From Mycosarcoma maydis (Eukaryota; Basidiomycota; Ustilaginomycetes; Ustilaginales): 64,000 nucleotides of DNA. Position numbers and translations under genes: made by a program. The number at the start of each line of letters is the position of its first letter. Within the stretch, counting starts at the first letter, position 1. Location: contig NC_026491.1 in the NCBI RefSeq assembly GCF_000328475.2, positions 124,001 to 188,000 of the forward strand, given 5' to 3'. This document shows, piece by piece, positions 30,158-40,416 of this stretch. The notes beneath the pieces were generated by a model. That model worked only from the letters and a program-made list of their open reading frames with translations, was not told the origin of the DNA and searched no databases.

Positions 30158-30878
30158 GGTATAGGTTGCAATGCTGATCGAAGCGATGCAGAAGCGTACG
30201 GTGGGATAAGGATGGTGAAGATGGTGAAAGCGAAGCAAGGTCGGCAGAGGGATCAGCAATGAAAATCGTTCCGAAGAAGAACCAACTTAATTCACGATTC
30301 AGACTGCATGGCGGTGCTAAGGCCAACAACACACAAAGCACACACATTCTGTGATTCACGATTCGTAATCCCAAACGGACAGAGTGAGAGCGCAGCGCTC
30401 CACGAAAAGGTTGCGCAACAGAGTCGCTGAGTGGCAGCGTGCAAGTCGTGAGTGAGTGCAACTGGTGAACTGTGACTGTGTCTATGCGGCGCGGGAAGAG
30501 ACGCCCGATCCACATGCAGATTGCAGACAGAGCACGCGCACGAGCACCAACTCCGTCGATTTCGCGCGGCTCGATTCACCATTTCTATTCACAAAGCGTT
30601 GGCTGGTATCTCGGTCTAACATTTTATCGTTTCCCTTCACGCCTTTTGCTTCGTGCTTCGTGCTTAACTTGCCGAGCCTGTATCGGGACAAAACATCTTG
30701 ATGCTGCCGCCTATAACGTGCAACACTGCATCGGTGCTGGCTCGTACCAAGGTGGTGGAAAGCGTATTTTGGATGGGTATCGATACGTGTGCATTGAGCG
30801 AAAACAGTGGATGTAGCGTGTACAGATTAGAAGAGCGAGCAGAAAAGGTCCGTAAGAAGAGCAATGTGAGTGTGCACA
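30158..30878. other. intergenic between MOB1 and SEC7 (tandem, minus strand)
   Basis: Holds the SEC7 promoter and the MOB1 3' UTR. ATTCACGATT-type repeats at about 30289-30300 and 30353-30367 and a TGCTTCG double repeat near 30650. No gene supported. Confidence 0.6.
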
Positions 30879-31532
30879 TTATGCTTCGCCCAAGATAGCC
30901 TCGTTGAGCTCCATCAATGGCGCAAGCTCGCGTGGCTCTACCAGCTCAAACTCTGTGATGAAGAGCAAAAAGTGACGGTAGGAAGTGTTGAGATGAGCCT
31001 CGATACTCAGCGCACACACCTGGGCAAAGTGGTGATTATAAATGTGTGCGTAAATGCGGAACAGCCTTCTGAGAATCGACTTGACCACAGCAGCAAAGTT
31101 CTTGGGGAATGGCACGCCAATCTTGCTCGGGAAGAGTTCCTCGTCATCCAGCTGAGATTGCACCCAGCTCATCAGGCAGTCGACGTACTCTGGCGCTGAC
31201 ATCTTGGTGGGACGACGGTAGAGCGCCGAGTTGGCATCCTGCCAATGGTACTCGAAGCGTGGGCCGGCGCACATGACGGGGCATTCAGTCGGCGTGCAAA
31301 ATTCGGTGATAGTACCATAGAGCATGTTGACGTGATTAAAAAAGTCAAGCGTGTTGACCGCAAGCCATTCGTTGAGATCTTCGCCTTCGGGAAGCACCAC
31401 TGCCAGTCGGAGATTGCCGCTTCCCAGGGTAGCTTCGGCATAGCGCTTGAGCTGGTACTGTTTTGTACCTTCTGGGATGTTGCGCTTGGGCTTAAATGTA
31501 CGCGTCTTGGAAAGACCGAAGAAGGACGACAT
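30879..31532 (-). CDS. MOB1: MOB1, kinase activator of mitotic exit / septation
   Basis: A single exon of 217 codons. The ATG at 31532 (M-S-S-F-F-G-L-S-K) is the first in frame; the open frame extends upstream only via a GTG. Mob1 binds and activates NDR/LATS kinases (Dbf2/Sid2 type) in the mitotic exit/septation network at the spindle pole and bud neck. The signature R-T-F-K-P-K-R-N-I-P-E-G-T is at 11-23. Zinc ligands are Cys79, Cys84, His163 and His168 (E-F-C-T-P-T-E-C and Y-N-H-H-F). Length and order match the family (about 210-220), and near-identity through the core separates it from the divergent Mob2 and phocein subfamilies. Confidence 0.95.
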   Translation of the reverse strand: MSSFFGLSKTRTFKPKRNIPEGTKQYQLKRYAEATLGSGNLRLAVVLPEGEDLNEWLAVNTLDFFNHVNMLYGTITEFCTPTECPVMCAGPRFEYHWQDANSALYRRPTKMSAPEYVDCLMSWVQSQLDDEELFPSKIGVPFPKNFAAVVKSILRRLFRIYAHIYNHHFAQVCALSIEAHLNTSYRHFLLFITEFELVEPRELAPLMELNEAILGEA

Positions 31533-32505
31533 TATAGATGCTGATGTCACCACTTGGAGAACGGCTTGAGGTGGTCGGGTGGTCGTAGTTTTGAGATGAA
31601 GGCAAAAGTGTGGTGTGTCCGCAGCCTCGAATATAACGATGCTCAGTGTATCTCAACTACGTGCGTGATGGTCGTTGTGAGAACGATGAGGAGCAATAGC
31701 AAGGCGATCAATCGTGAATGGATGAGAAATATGTACGAGAGAATCAGAAGCACAAGGTGTTGGCTGCCACGCCACGATTCAGGGGTTTATGGCGGCCGAA
31801 TTCACGATTCGAGATGGTCGAAATTGCAAATCGTGAATAGAGTGATTCAACAACAACCAACACTCGTAACGCGCGTGACTCTCTCTCTTCCTCTCTCTCT
31901 CCCCGCTTGCAGTTCGCAGCGCGTGTTTTGGCTTGTAGAGATCAACACTAAGTTAACTTAACGGCTCGCGACCACCAAGTCGACCCTGCAGCATTGCGCA
32001 TGGGAGCCGTCTGTGTCACATTTCCCTAACAACAGCGCCATCTCAACGCGCAAATTTAAATTTAGGCAGTCTGACCTGAAACCTCACGCCTGTTTGGCTG
32101 TACCATACGTGTTTTGATTCCGCACTCAATCTCTGCTCGGACTTTATGACTATTTATCACGGAATCACAAATCGGAATGAAAGAGCCAAGATTCACGATT
32201 CACGCCAAGCAGACAGAAATCCCAAACAGTGTGGGATCGCAAAACACAACATACCTCAGAACAGCCCATGGCCTGTGGCCTTGGCCCCACATCAACACCG
32301 AAACGCAAAACGTAGTGGCTTGCCCGATCTTGTCCACTCCCGATCGATCCCGTCCTCCACGTCCAGACTCACCGCGAGCATGCGTTTACAGTCGCTGATA
32401 GGGTTAGCCCTCTCTTGCTAACTTAACTTCTAAAGTGCACAAAAGACTCGCGGTAAGCACTGTCCTTAGATTAAAAATAAAGGGTGAAAAGTGTACAAGG
32501 GAATT
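31533..32505. other. intergenic between GT2 and MOB1 genes
   Basis: Contains the MOB1 promoter and the GT2 3' flank. Visible: CGTGAAT heptamers at 31705-31850 and 32160-32205, a pyrimidine-rich tract at about 31880-31905, and GTTAACTTAA-like sites at about 31950 and 32418. No coding signature. Confidence 0.55.
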
Positions 32506-33951
32506 CTATGGCTTCTTTGTTCCCCTCGCTGTAGGGTTCCACTTTTCGAATTTGATGAACTCGCGAAAGTGGCAGAAGATGGAGGTAAAGCTGACTATGG
32601 TGTAGTAGAACGGTGCTAGCAAGCCGAAAGCAACGATGCCCATCGGGTGGGTGAAATTCGAACGATTCTTGAGGGTAATACAAATGGTCACAAAAAGGCA
32701 GATCAGGTTGATGGCGAGTGCCCACATCGAGATAGCAAAGCCTCCAAAGTCATCGAACCAAGCCTTTAAGCCTTGGTGAGGAAAGCTGAGGATGAGACCC
32801 GAGAAGAGGATAAAGAAGAGACTCAAGTTGCAATAGAAGTAGATTTCTCGATAGACGAGGAGCTGGAAGAGACCGATACGAGACCTCCAGCCATTGTCGT
32901 CCGAGTAGGCTCCTCTGCGAATCGCTGGTAGAGCGTGTCGGAAGGCCACCTGGGTCCAACCCTGTGCCCATCGCAGGCGCTGTTTCAACAAGGCTGGAAC
33001 CGTCTCAGGCGCGAGTTCGTAGGAGAGCACCTTGAGGTCGTACTCGATGCGAGCTCCCGAGATGATGGCTCGCATCGAGCTGTCAATATCCTCGGTCAAC
33101 ATGTGCTTTTGCATTCCCAGAGTTTTGAGCAGACTGGCGTTCCAGTGACCGTTGGAGCCACCAAAGAAGCCGTAGCCCTGCATCACGGCCCTTCCGCTGT
33201 GCATGACACCGTAGATCATGTCAAATTCGGCAGCTACTAGTCTGGTTAACCAAGTTTCGTCGTAGTTGTAGACACAGCAGCGACCCTGGATGATATCGAT
33301 GCCGCCTTGCAGGAATCTGCGTGCAACCCAACGCAGTGCATTGGGATCTGGATAGTGGTCAGTGTCGTAGAGCGTGATGATTTCGCACTTGTAATCCAAC
33401 GAGAGGTAGTAGTTGATGTTGTCCGCCTTGGAGGTCGAGTTGGGCACCTTGATGACGCGCAGCCTCGCGTGGGCCTTTTCGAGCTCTCGCAGCTCGCTCT
33501 CGACTGGCTCGATGGGTTTGGGCGTGTTGTAGACAAGGTTGATCATGATCCTGTCGCTGGGATAGTTGATCTCGCGCAGAGCATAGCGAAGTTGTCGCAT
33601 GATGATGTCCTGCTCGTTGGGCAAGTAAGCTACGAGGATCACATCGATTTTGGGCCATGGTTTGCCGTTCTCTGTCTCGGCCCATCCTTCCTTGGCTGCT
33701 TTGCGAAATGCTCGTCGGGTTTTGACCGAAGGTCGAATCGACTGCATCGCCTCGGTGGAAACGGATAGGGCGGTGAGGGTTTGCAGAATTAGCAGCACAT
33801 AGAAAAACACCGCTTGCCAGATGGGTGGAATGACAATGAAGAAGAAAAAGCTAAAGACCGAGTAGCTGATGAGGAGGATCATGGGCGTCCAACCGTAGAT
33901 AAAGGCAGACAAGTTGCCCAGTAATGTGGCCAAGCCGCCATGGGATTGCAT
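32506..33951 (-). CDS. processive family-2 glycosyltransferase, plasma-membrane type
   Basis: 481 codons from the ATG at 33951; the frame upstream is open only through a TTG. Two hydrophobic helices at about 20-65 precede the cytosolic catalytic domain, with three or more after residue 355. The D,D,D,QxxRW motif set of cellulose/hyaluronan/chitin-synthase-like enzymes is complete: V-A-Y near 108, D-T-D at 196-198, T-E-D-I-D at 286-290, and Q-R-L-R-W at 324-328. Such enzymes extrude a polysaccharide made from a nucleotide sugar. A single-copy fungal GT2 of this size is known from plant pathogens as needed for hyphal growth on solid surfaces (ZtGT2/FgGT2); whether this is its ortholog is inference. 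Product sugar unknown. It is divergent from the GH16-like/acyltransferase gene across a 2.1 kb region. Confidence 0.9.
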   Translation of the reverse strand: MQSHGGLATLLGNLSAFIYGWTPMILLISYSVFSFFFFIVIPPIWQAVFFYVLLILQTLTALSVSTEAMQSIRPSVKTRRAFRKAAKEGWAETENGKPWPKIDVILVAYLPNEQDIIMRQLRYALREINYPSDRIMINLVYNTPKPIEPVESELRELEKAHARLRVIKVPNSTSKADNINYYLSLDYKCEIITLYDTDHYPDPNALRWVARRFLQGGIDIIQGRCCVYNYDETWLTRLVAAEFDMIYGVMHSGRAVMQGYGFFGGSNGHWNASLLKTLGMQKHMLTEDIDSSMRAIISGARIEYDLKVLSYELAPETVPALLKQRLRWAQGWTQVAFRHALPAIRRGAYSDDNGWRSRIGLFQLLVYREIYFYCNLSLFFILFSGLILSFPHQGLKAWFDDFGGFAISMWALAINLICLFVTICITLKNRSNFTHPMGIVAFGLLAPFYYTIVSFTSIFCHFREFIKFEKWNPTARGTKKP

Positions 33952-34111
33952 GGTGGCTGATCTATGGAGATGGCTATGGTTCGTGGAGCTGTGGATTATG
34001 AAGCTTAGACGAAACTGACTCGATGACAAGGTAGGATCTGTAGGTCTGCTACGAAGATGCGAAGCTGGTCTTGATGAACGTGAAGACAGTCGCGAAGGCT
34101 ATGCTATCTTG

Positions 34112-34130
34112 GGGGTGGGGGTGGGAGGGA
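34112..34130 (+). promoter_or_regulatory. potential G-quadruplex upstream of the GT2 gene
   Basis: Four G-runs of 5, 5, 3 and 3 separated by single bases, the classic intramolecular G4 pattern. It is on the template strand relative to the minus-strand GT2 gene start at 33951. A regulatory role is inference. Confidence 0.45.
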
Positions 34131-35146
34131 GAGGATTCGGATGAGTAGGATGGAGGATGGCGGAAAAGGTGTGTTCCTACGAGATCAAAGTCTCTATCAT
34201 CTGGTCGAGGAGACGAGATGATATGAGAAAAATGCCAAGGGGAATTTTGCGGATCTCTTCCAGGGTGCTGAAAAGACGAACAGGAGAACGTAAACGCCCC
34301 TCAAGTGGAGCGTCAAACTTCAAGGCTACATGCACCAAAAGGAGGTGAGCTGCGATGGCAAATATGACTTCTGCGAAAGCGTGAAGGGGCCACTTGCACA
34401 TTCACAAGGCTCAGGCCTGATTGATGCGCAGGTGCAGAAATGGATTCGCCTGGACCGACACTCGAGACAAAGGACACTAGAAACTTTGTGTGAGTGTCAC
34501 AGCAATCAGCGTTCGCTTTAGAAACAAAACGTCGACGACCGTCGAACTGTTAGTGCCAATCCAACCGAGATCCTTGCTGCAAAACCACAGACACGGGCTT
34601 GTTGAATGAAACACAGTCCGAGATCGAGCATGCGGTTGCTGGGAGAAAGGGCAACCGCGATAGAAAATCCAACCAGCGCGAGACTCAGAGACACACTTTG
34701 GAGCCAGCACAACAAACATGCCTGTCTTCGATTAGGCGCTGTTTTACGGCAAGCTAGCCGACTGAAACCACAAAGAGAGTCAGTCATTTGTCAATCTCGA
34801 TTGTGAATTCGCGGTGCCATGACCACAAGTAAGGTAGGTGTGTCTCGCCAAAGGAGCGTAAGGACAAAGACCTGGAACGGCACCCAGATCTCGGTCTTGC
34901 CTTTGTTGGTTGAAGCGTAGGGATGTGCGTACGCTGTGTAGCAAAACCAACGCATGAGGTTGACGCACCAGAGGCTTCGGCTCCTGTGGCTGCAGCAGCT
35001 GAGCTGCGTACGCTTTGTCGCGTAAATTCTTTCACGACATTTGGATTTTATTTTAATATTCTTTTTCTAGAATTTGGCTTTTGAAAATTGCCGAACTCAA
35101 GTTCCGCAAACAAATTTGAAAGACTCGGATCACTCGTGACTCTCAC

Positions 35147-35188
35147 ACTCACGACTCACGACTCACGACTCACGACTCACGACTCATA
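35147..35188. repeat. tandem heptamer array, (ACTCACG)5 plus ACTCATA
   Basis: Five perfect ACTCACG units in a row from 35147 to 35181, then a variant unit. An isolated ACTCGTG stands just before (35132-35138). Confidence 0.95.
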
Positions 35189-36016
35189 ATCTGGTTCGTG
35201 TTCGTGTTCATTTGCGTTTTCGTTTTCGTGTTCTTGTTCGGTCTGCAACCCACCTCAACCTCGAGGGTTAGGGTCCCCTTTAAGGGAGGGGGCTTGACCG
35301 GCTTTCATTTGACGCAAGAGACGAAGCGCCTCGCTTAATGTGGGTGTGGCACAAGATGCAGCCTCCAGGCGCAGCACAGACAGCCTCGCTGAACTTGGTC
35401 GCACGTCGCACCTCGCACGTCGCTCTTACCCGTCGCCGTTTGTTCCAAACTGTATCGTTTGAATGTCGTTTGGGCGCCATGTGAGACAATCGCCAAGTCA
35501 TCAAGCGGTTGTCACTTTGCTTGAACAGGTCTCCATTTGCAACAAAGATAGCAATCACGAATTCTCAATCTGTGAATGGCCGGTCCTGTCCACCTTGAGT
35601 CAGTTCAAGCTCGTAGACCAACCACCTTGGCTGTCTTCTTGGGCAATCATCCGCTCTATCTGTTGTCTTTCGTGATTCGATAGCTCTGGCTTTGCGAACC
35701 CGCTTGATCCTGCTCATCTCAGCTCTTGCCGATCTTCGATTACTTTGCTTCGCCTATTCCTTTCGACTGTCTTCCATTGCAAACTCATCCCCGCTCACGC
35801 CGTCACTCGCGTTCTCTGTGGCCCTAGTTCATTCTCTCATCCCCCGAACTTCCACACCATCTTCTCTTACACCCTCAACATCCTCTCATAGCACAAGCGC
35901 AAGCACATCAAGACATCACGTTCGCCTCTAGACGGCATTGCTCTCTGGATACGGCTTAGCGATCTCTCTTACTGGCAGCGCAAACAGCCTCTGACCACAT
36001 CTCGTCGTAGCTCGAC

Positions 36017-39000
36017 ATGGTCATTCTCACCAAGACGGCGCCAGCAAGGCTGATCGCGTCGGTGCTCGTCCTAACTGCATCCTGCTTACCGCTTGCACAA
36101 GCAGCGTGCGAGTGCGGCTACCGCGACCCGCTCACAAATGCTCTCTGGACTGACCGCGCCATCACCTACTTCAACGAAACTGGCCTCACTGATGTCGTCA
36201 CCCAGCCATCACAGTCGCCACGCATTTATGGTGGCGCGTCTCCGGGAGAGACCGGCGATGGTCAACAAACATGGTCACTCGTCGGCAACCTCGTCAACAA
36301 GTGGGAAAACAGCTTCTTAGCCACCTACCGCAGTGCCGTCAGCTACAATAACACCTTCGCTGACGACAATGCATTGGCACTCCAGGTTTCGCCCGCAGAG
36401 CATGTACATCGCATCGTCAATGGCTCCCAAATTGTCACTCGTAGGCGCGACATTCTCTATGGCTCCTTCCGTGCCCAAATCGAACCTGCTATCTCTCGCG
36501 GCGCTGGCGCTGCGTTCAAGTTCAGCGCCGCTTACAACGACTCAGAGACGGTCAACATCGGCATCTTTACCTCGAATGATCCTCGCAACTCGACGCTCCA
36601 GTGGTCGTGGTCCGCCTATGGCCATGGTGACCAACCCGTCAAAGTCAACATCTCGTCTCTTGGCTCCACCGACTATCTCGAGCACCGCTTCGACTGGCAG
36701 CCAGAACTGCTTCAGTGGCGCAACGCCGCGACCAACGATAGCGCAAATTTCCACTCGATCCAAAAGGGTGTCAATGCAACCCACCTCCCCAAGACGCCCG
36801 CACCCATCAGCTTTCAGGCCTGGGCCAACGGCGAGCGTTCGCAATCCCAGGGTCCACCTCGCCGCGAGCCTCTCCTGACCCACGTCCGCTACACGCGTTT
36901 CTTCTTCAACTCGAGTCTCGAAGTGCGTCAGTCCCAGTTCAGCTCGCAATGCTCTATCGCTGCTGCCAATGCCGATGCCATTTGCAGCACCGAAGACTTG
37001 ACGCTTCGCGACAGCACGCCTTTCGATCTGGCTGCGCTCAACAAGTTCAAGCCGTCCAAGGTGCCCTTCACCTCTCCTCTATATGGCGTCATTGCTATCT
37101 CGGTGGCTGTCGGCATCTTTTTCATGACCATCGCCCATGGACTCGTCGTGCGCTCCATCAAGGCCAAGGACAAGAAGCGAGCCGCTGCCATCGCGGCTCA
37201 GGAAAAAGTGCGTGGATCCATCTCGGCTTCGTCTTCTGAAACCCACATAGATGGATTTGGGTTACCGCCTAAGATGGCCTCGCTCGCATCCCACGACTCT
37301 GGCCTCGGCAGCGATGGCCATGTCACGCCCGTCGATGCCGACAAGATCGAGGACAAGGCGCAACTGTCCGGCTTCAGCTCTGTTGCAACGCCAGCAACTT
37401 TGAGCCCAGCGCATGCCACAGCAGCTCAGCCAGTTCACCTCTGGACCGCACCTGACCTCGTCTACGGCTCCGACAGTGACTCGGACGATGGCAGCGATTC
37501 CGACAATGACCTCTCTGACGCACGCTCCTACAACAGTCACACTGAGTTCGGGGCTAGAAATCAAGGCGTCTTGCCACGCTTCGCTGGCTCGACCTCCAGT
37601 CTGAGTCGACCCTCGAACTCGCTTAATGGACATGATTTGCCAGCTTTTGGCGGCAGCGGTGCTGAAACTCCGAGATGGATCGAGGACATGAAGCGAACAC
37701 AAACCCTCCCTTATGTTGCTCCCGGCTTTGTTGGCGAAACTGCCTCCTCGGCCTACTCGCACAGCCTATCGGGGCACAACAAAGAGCGTCCAAGCTATGC
37801 CACCAGCCTCAAGAGTGACTACGACGAGATTGAGCTTGTCGATAGTCCTTACCTTGCGACATTCAGCCGCCAAGCCAGTTCTTCACATCTCGGCTTCCCA
37901 GGTGCTGATTCCAGCCAGGATCATTCGACCCACATGACCCACGACCAGCTGATCGCCCATCGACCGCGTGCCGGGTCCTTCGCCTCGATGCGCAGTGCTG
38001 CAGCCGCTTCCTCAATGTTTGACTTTCAGCACGAAGGAACTTCGAGAGCTGGATCTATCCATGAGGTATATGGCTCCGAGACCCACGACGCCTTCCAACG
38101 CCCGCAAATCATCCAGTGGCAACAGCGAGACCTAAATGCTGCTGATGGTCAAATCGGCGCTCTCGCCAAACCCGAGCTTGGTGATACAGTGGGACGCAAA
38201 GCTCGAGACGGTGCTGGTACGAGCGTCAAGCTGCCCGAGTCGTTCTGGCAGTCCATGATTCGCCGCATCAACAATCTCCTCTTTATCAAAGGCACCACCC
38301 AGCTCACTTCGACCGGAGCACGCAGGATCGACTATCTGGATGGCATGCGAGGCTTTGCATGTTTCCTGGTCTCGTTCCACCACTTCATGCTCATCTACTA
38401 CTATGGCATCACTACACCCAATGCTCCGCATCATTATCCCAAATTCGAGTTCTGGTTCCGCTCGCTCATCGGTCCAATCGTGGTCAACCAGGGTCTCAAG
38501 CTGGGTATTTTCTTTATGCTGCCTTCCCGTACCATGACCAACCGATACTTGCTCAAGGGTGGACTGCAAAGCATGGCCGACGCTACGGTTCGGCGCGTTC
38601 CTCGTCTGGCATTGCCAGTTCTCGGCGCTGTTCTGGCCAACTACTTCCTCATGGACGTGGGAGCCTTCAAATGGGTTCCTCGTCTGGCGTCGAGGACATG
38701 GTCGACGTGGTCCTACTGGCAAAATTTTGACAATGTCATGGTCTTTTTGAATGCCTTTATCTCGCTCTGGTGGTCGGCTCCTCCAATTCAACCCGCTATA
38801 GAGACTAGATATGCTACAGGTGTGCTCTGGACCATCCCCGTAATTGTCCAAGGTACCTGGACATGCTTGATCTGCGCGCTCATTGCACACGAGATCAAGA
38901 ATGCGTACAAGCGTTTCACTTTCTACGGTCTCTGCATCGCGCTTAGCTGGTACGCAAACACGTGGGATCTCTTCTTTATGGCTGGTCTCGTGGTAGCCGA

Positions 39001-39640
39001 TCTGGATAGCAAGCTCAACTACCAGGCTAAAGCTGCCAAGGGCATTCCCTTAATTCCCGGGATTGTACGTCGCGGCTTGCACCTCCCCGAGTCGCTCGAC
39101 AAGCTTCGAGTTCACGGCCAGGTTCTCGCTTGGGCACTTTTCCTCGCATGTTGGGTTCAGCAGTATCTCTCTCAAATTCCTGGAGCGCCCGGCAACGGCT
39201 TTGATGATCGGGAACACAGAATTCACCCGGGCTGGAGCACTGAGCAGCCGCACGCTTGGACAAACGACCCGGGCATTAGCTACACGTCCCCACGTGCGGC
39301 CACCTGGCTGCTGTCATTCAGCTTCTTCATCCTCACCGACCTTTCCAACCTGCTTCGAGCCTTCTTCCGTTTGCGCGTATGGTCGTACATCGGTAAACAC
39401 GCGTTTGCGGTATTCTTGATGCACGGTGTCATTTGGTGGACGTGGTCGGCATGGTTGTGCCTTACGATGCTTGCTGCAGGTGTGCCATACTGGGCAACGA
39501 TCTTGGTGGTGTTCTTTACGTCGTATGCACTGCTGATGGTGGTGGCCGAGTGCTTCACTGCTACCTTTGATTCTTGGGGCGGAGTCTTCTCCAAGGCTGT
39601 GTGGAGATCTACCTCTGCCGGTCTCGGAAGGAAAGTCTGA
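36017..39640 (+). CDS. GH16-like domain fused to an acyltransferase-3 membrane domain
   Basis: A single exon of 1207 codons. Residues 1-30 form a signal peptide (L-I-A-S-V-L-V-L-T-A-S-C-L-P-L-A-Q-A). C-E-C-G-Y at 31-35 and L-Y-G-S-F-R-A-Q-I-E-P at 147-157 are typical of fungal GH16/concanavalin-A-like proteins, which also end in W-A-N-G-E...G-P-P and a V-R-Y-T-R-F-F-F-N-S-S strand (to about 310). At the position of the GH16 catalytic E-x-D-x-E this protein reads T178-V-N180-I-G182, so the triad is gone. One helix follows at about 355-378, then a Ser-rich region with acidic runs (380-755). The OafA-type acyltransferase-3 domain starts with D-Y-L-D-G-M-R-G at 772-779, has the expected His789, and has about ten helices to the end. 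Likely role: a sugar-binding surface protein that acylates (perhaps acetylates) a cell-wall or extracellular glycan; substrate inferred only. Confidence 0.85.
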   Translation: MVILTKTAPARLIASVLVLTASCLPLAQAACECGYRDPLTNALWTDRAITYFNETGLTDVVTQPSQSPRIYGGASPGETGDGQQTWSLVGNLVNKWENSFLATYRSAVSYNNTFADDNALALQVSPAEHVHRIVNGSQIVTRRRDILYGSFRAQIEPAISRGAGAAFKFSAAYNDSETVNIGIFTSNDPRNSTLQWSWSAYGHGDQPVKVNISSLGSTDYLEHRFDWQPELLQWRNAATNDSANFHSIQKGVNATHLPKTPAPISFQAWANGERSQSQGPPRREPLLTHVRYTRFFFNSSLEVRQSQFSSQCSIAAANADAICSTEDLTLRDSTPFDLAALNKFKPSKVPFTSPLYGVIAISVAVGIFFMTIAHGLVVRSIKAKDKKRAAAIAAQEKVRGSISASSSETHIDGFGLPPKMASLASHDSGLGSDGHVTPVDADKIEDKAQLSGFSSVATPATLSPAHATAAQPVHLWTAPDLVYGSDSDSDDGSDSDNDLSDARSYNSHTEFGARNQGVLPRFAGSTSSLSRPSNSLNGHDLPAFGGSGAETPRWIEDMKRTQTLPYVAPGFVGETASSAYSHSLSGHNKERPSYATSLKSDYDEIELVDSPYLATFSRQASSSHLGFPGADSSQDHSTHMTHDQLIAHRPRAGSFASMRSAAAASSMFDFQHEGTSRAGSIHEVYGSETHDAFQRPQIIQWQQRDLNAADGQIGALAKPELGDTVGRKARDGAGTSVKLPESFWQSMIRRINNLLFIKGTTQLTSTGARRIDYLDGMRGFACFLVSFHHFMLIYYYGITTPNAPHHYPKFEFWFRSLIGPIVVNQGLKLGIFFMLPSRTMTNRYLLKGGLQSMADATVRRVPRLALPVLGAVLANYFLMDVGAFKWVPRLASRTWSTWSYWQNFDNVMVFLNAFISLWWSAPPIQPAIETRYATGVLWTIPVIVQGTWTCLICALIAHEIKNAYKRFTFYGLCIALSWYANTWDLFFMAGLVVADLDSKLNYQAKAAKGIPLIPGIVRRGLHLPESLDKLRVHGQVLAWALFLACWVQQYLSQIPGAPGNGFDDREHRIHPGWSTEQPHAWTNDPGISYTSPRAATWLLSFSFFILTDLSNLLRAFFRLRVWSYIGKHAFAVFLMHGVIWWTWSAWLCLTMLAAGVPYWATILVVFFTSYALLMVVAECFTATFDSWGGVFSKAVWRSTSAGLGRKV

Positions 39641-40416
39641 GTCCAACGATAACTCTCTTTGTACATTTTGTCTTCTCTTTTTACTCTCCTGTCTCGCTTT
39701 CTGTTTGCATGCACTACATCTTCTTACTGTGCTCTGCTGTAATCTGTTGAAACAATCTCTGTCCTTCTTGATGGTGGTAGTGAGTACAGCCTGGTTGCTT
39801 GAAAGCAAGGGCTTGTTTCACAAAGATACAATTACGAATCATGAATTATGAGTAGTGAATGATATCAGTCGTGAGGTATGAGTTACACGATGGTCGGGAG
39901 TAAGGCAACACCTTCAGGCACGAGGCTTCGTGCTTGGGTTCTTACGTACACGGTAATTTCCTAACAGTGTGAGATCGAGGCGAGTATACAAAACTGGTGC
40001 CCAAGCGTGCAGCGTGCAGTCACGAGTCGTGAGTCGTGAATCGTGGCTGTTGGGCGGAACGAGGAGAAAAGCGCGAGCACAACCACGAATCACGAATCAA
40101 ATCACAAATCGTGAATGTCAACGTGGAGGAAACCCTATCAACGTGAAAGTCAGAGTCCCGATTCGAGTGTGCTTCGTGCTTCGTGCTTCGTGCTTCGTTC
40201 GTTCTTTGCGTCGTGCAGAAGCTGAGCACAGGCCTTGCCGTTCTCGTTGCAGCAAGAGCCATACTCATTTCGCCTTCTCTCATCGAATACCACCCCATCC
40301 GGCTCTCTGGCATCGCTGCAACACAAGCGCCCTGCCGTCACTGTGGATGGAGGCGCCCTTGCTTGCAGACATCATCGACCACCCACACTTCTGACAATGC
40401 ACTGCTTCTACGAATC
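39641..40416. other. intergenic, promoter region of HRD3
   Basis: Between two plus-strand genes. Contains mixed CGTGAAT/ATTCACG heptamers at about 40018-40120 and a TGCTTCG array at 40170-40197. The reading frame of HRD3 stays open back to 40183 but has no ATG in good context before 40417. Confidence 0.6.
40170..40197. repeat. tandem heptamer array, (TGCTTCG)4
   Basis: Four perfect TGCTTCG units, then partial TTCG units. Same 7-bp period as the ATTCACG arrays but a different unit. Confidence 0.95.

Larger units (their letters stand above)
33952..36016. other. 2.1 kb divergent region between GT2 and GH16/acyltransferase genes
   Basis: Should carry both promoters. A G-run motif (GGGGGTGGGGGTGGGAGGG) at 34112-34130 lies about 160 bp upstream of the GT2 start. 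A heptamer array at 35147-35188 and a CT-rich leader-like stretch before 36017 are visible. A single TTAGGG at 35268-35273 is isolated. No gene found. Confidence 0.6.

Noticed and set aside
35268..35273. TTAGGG telomere-like hexamer
   Set aside because: A single copy without any tandem repetition; expected by chance in a window of this size.
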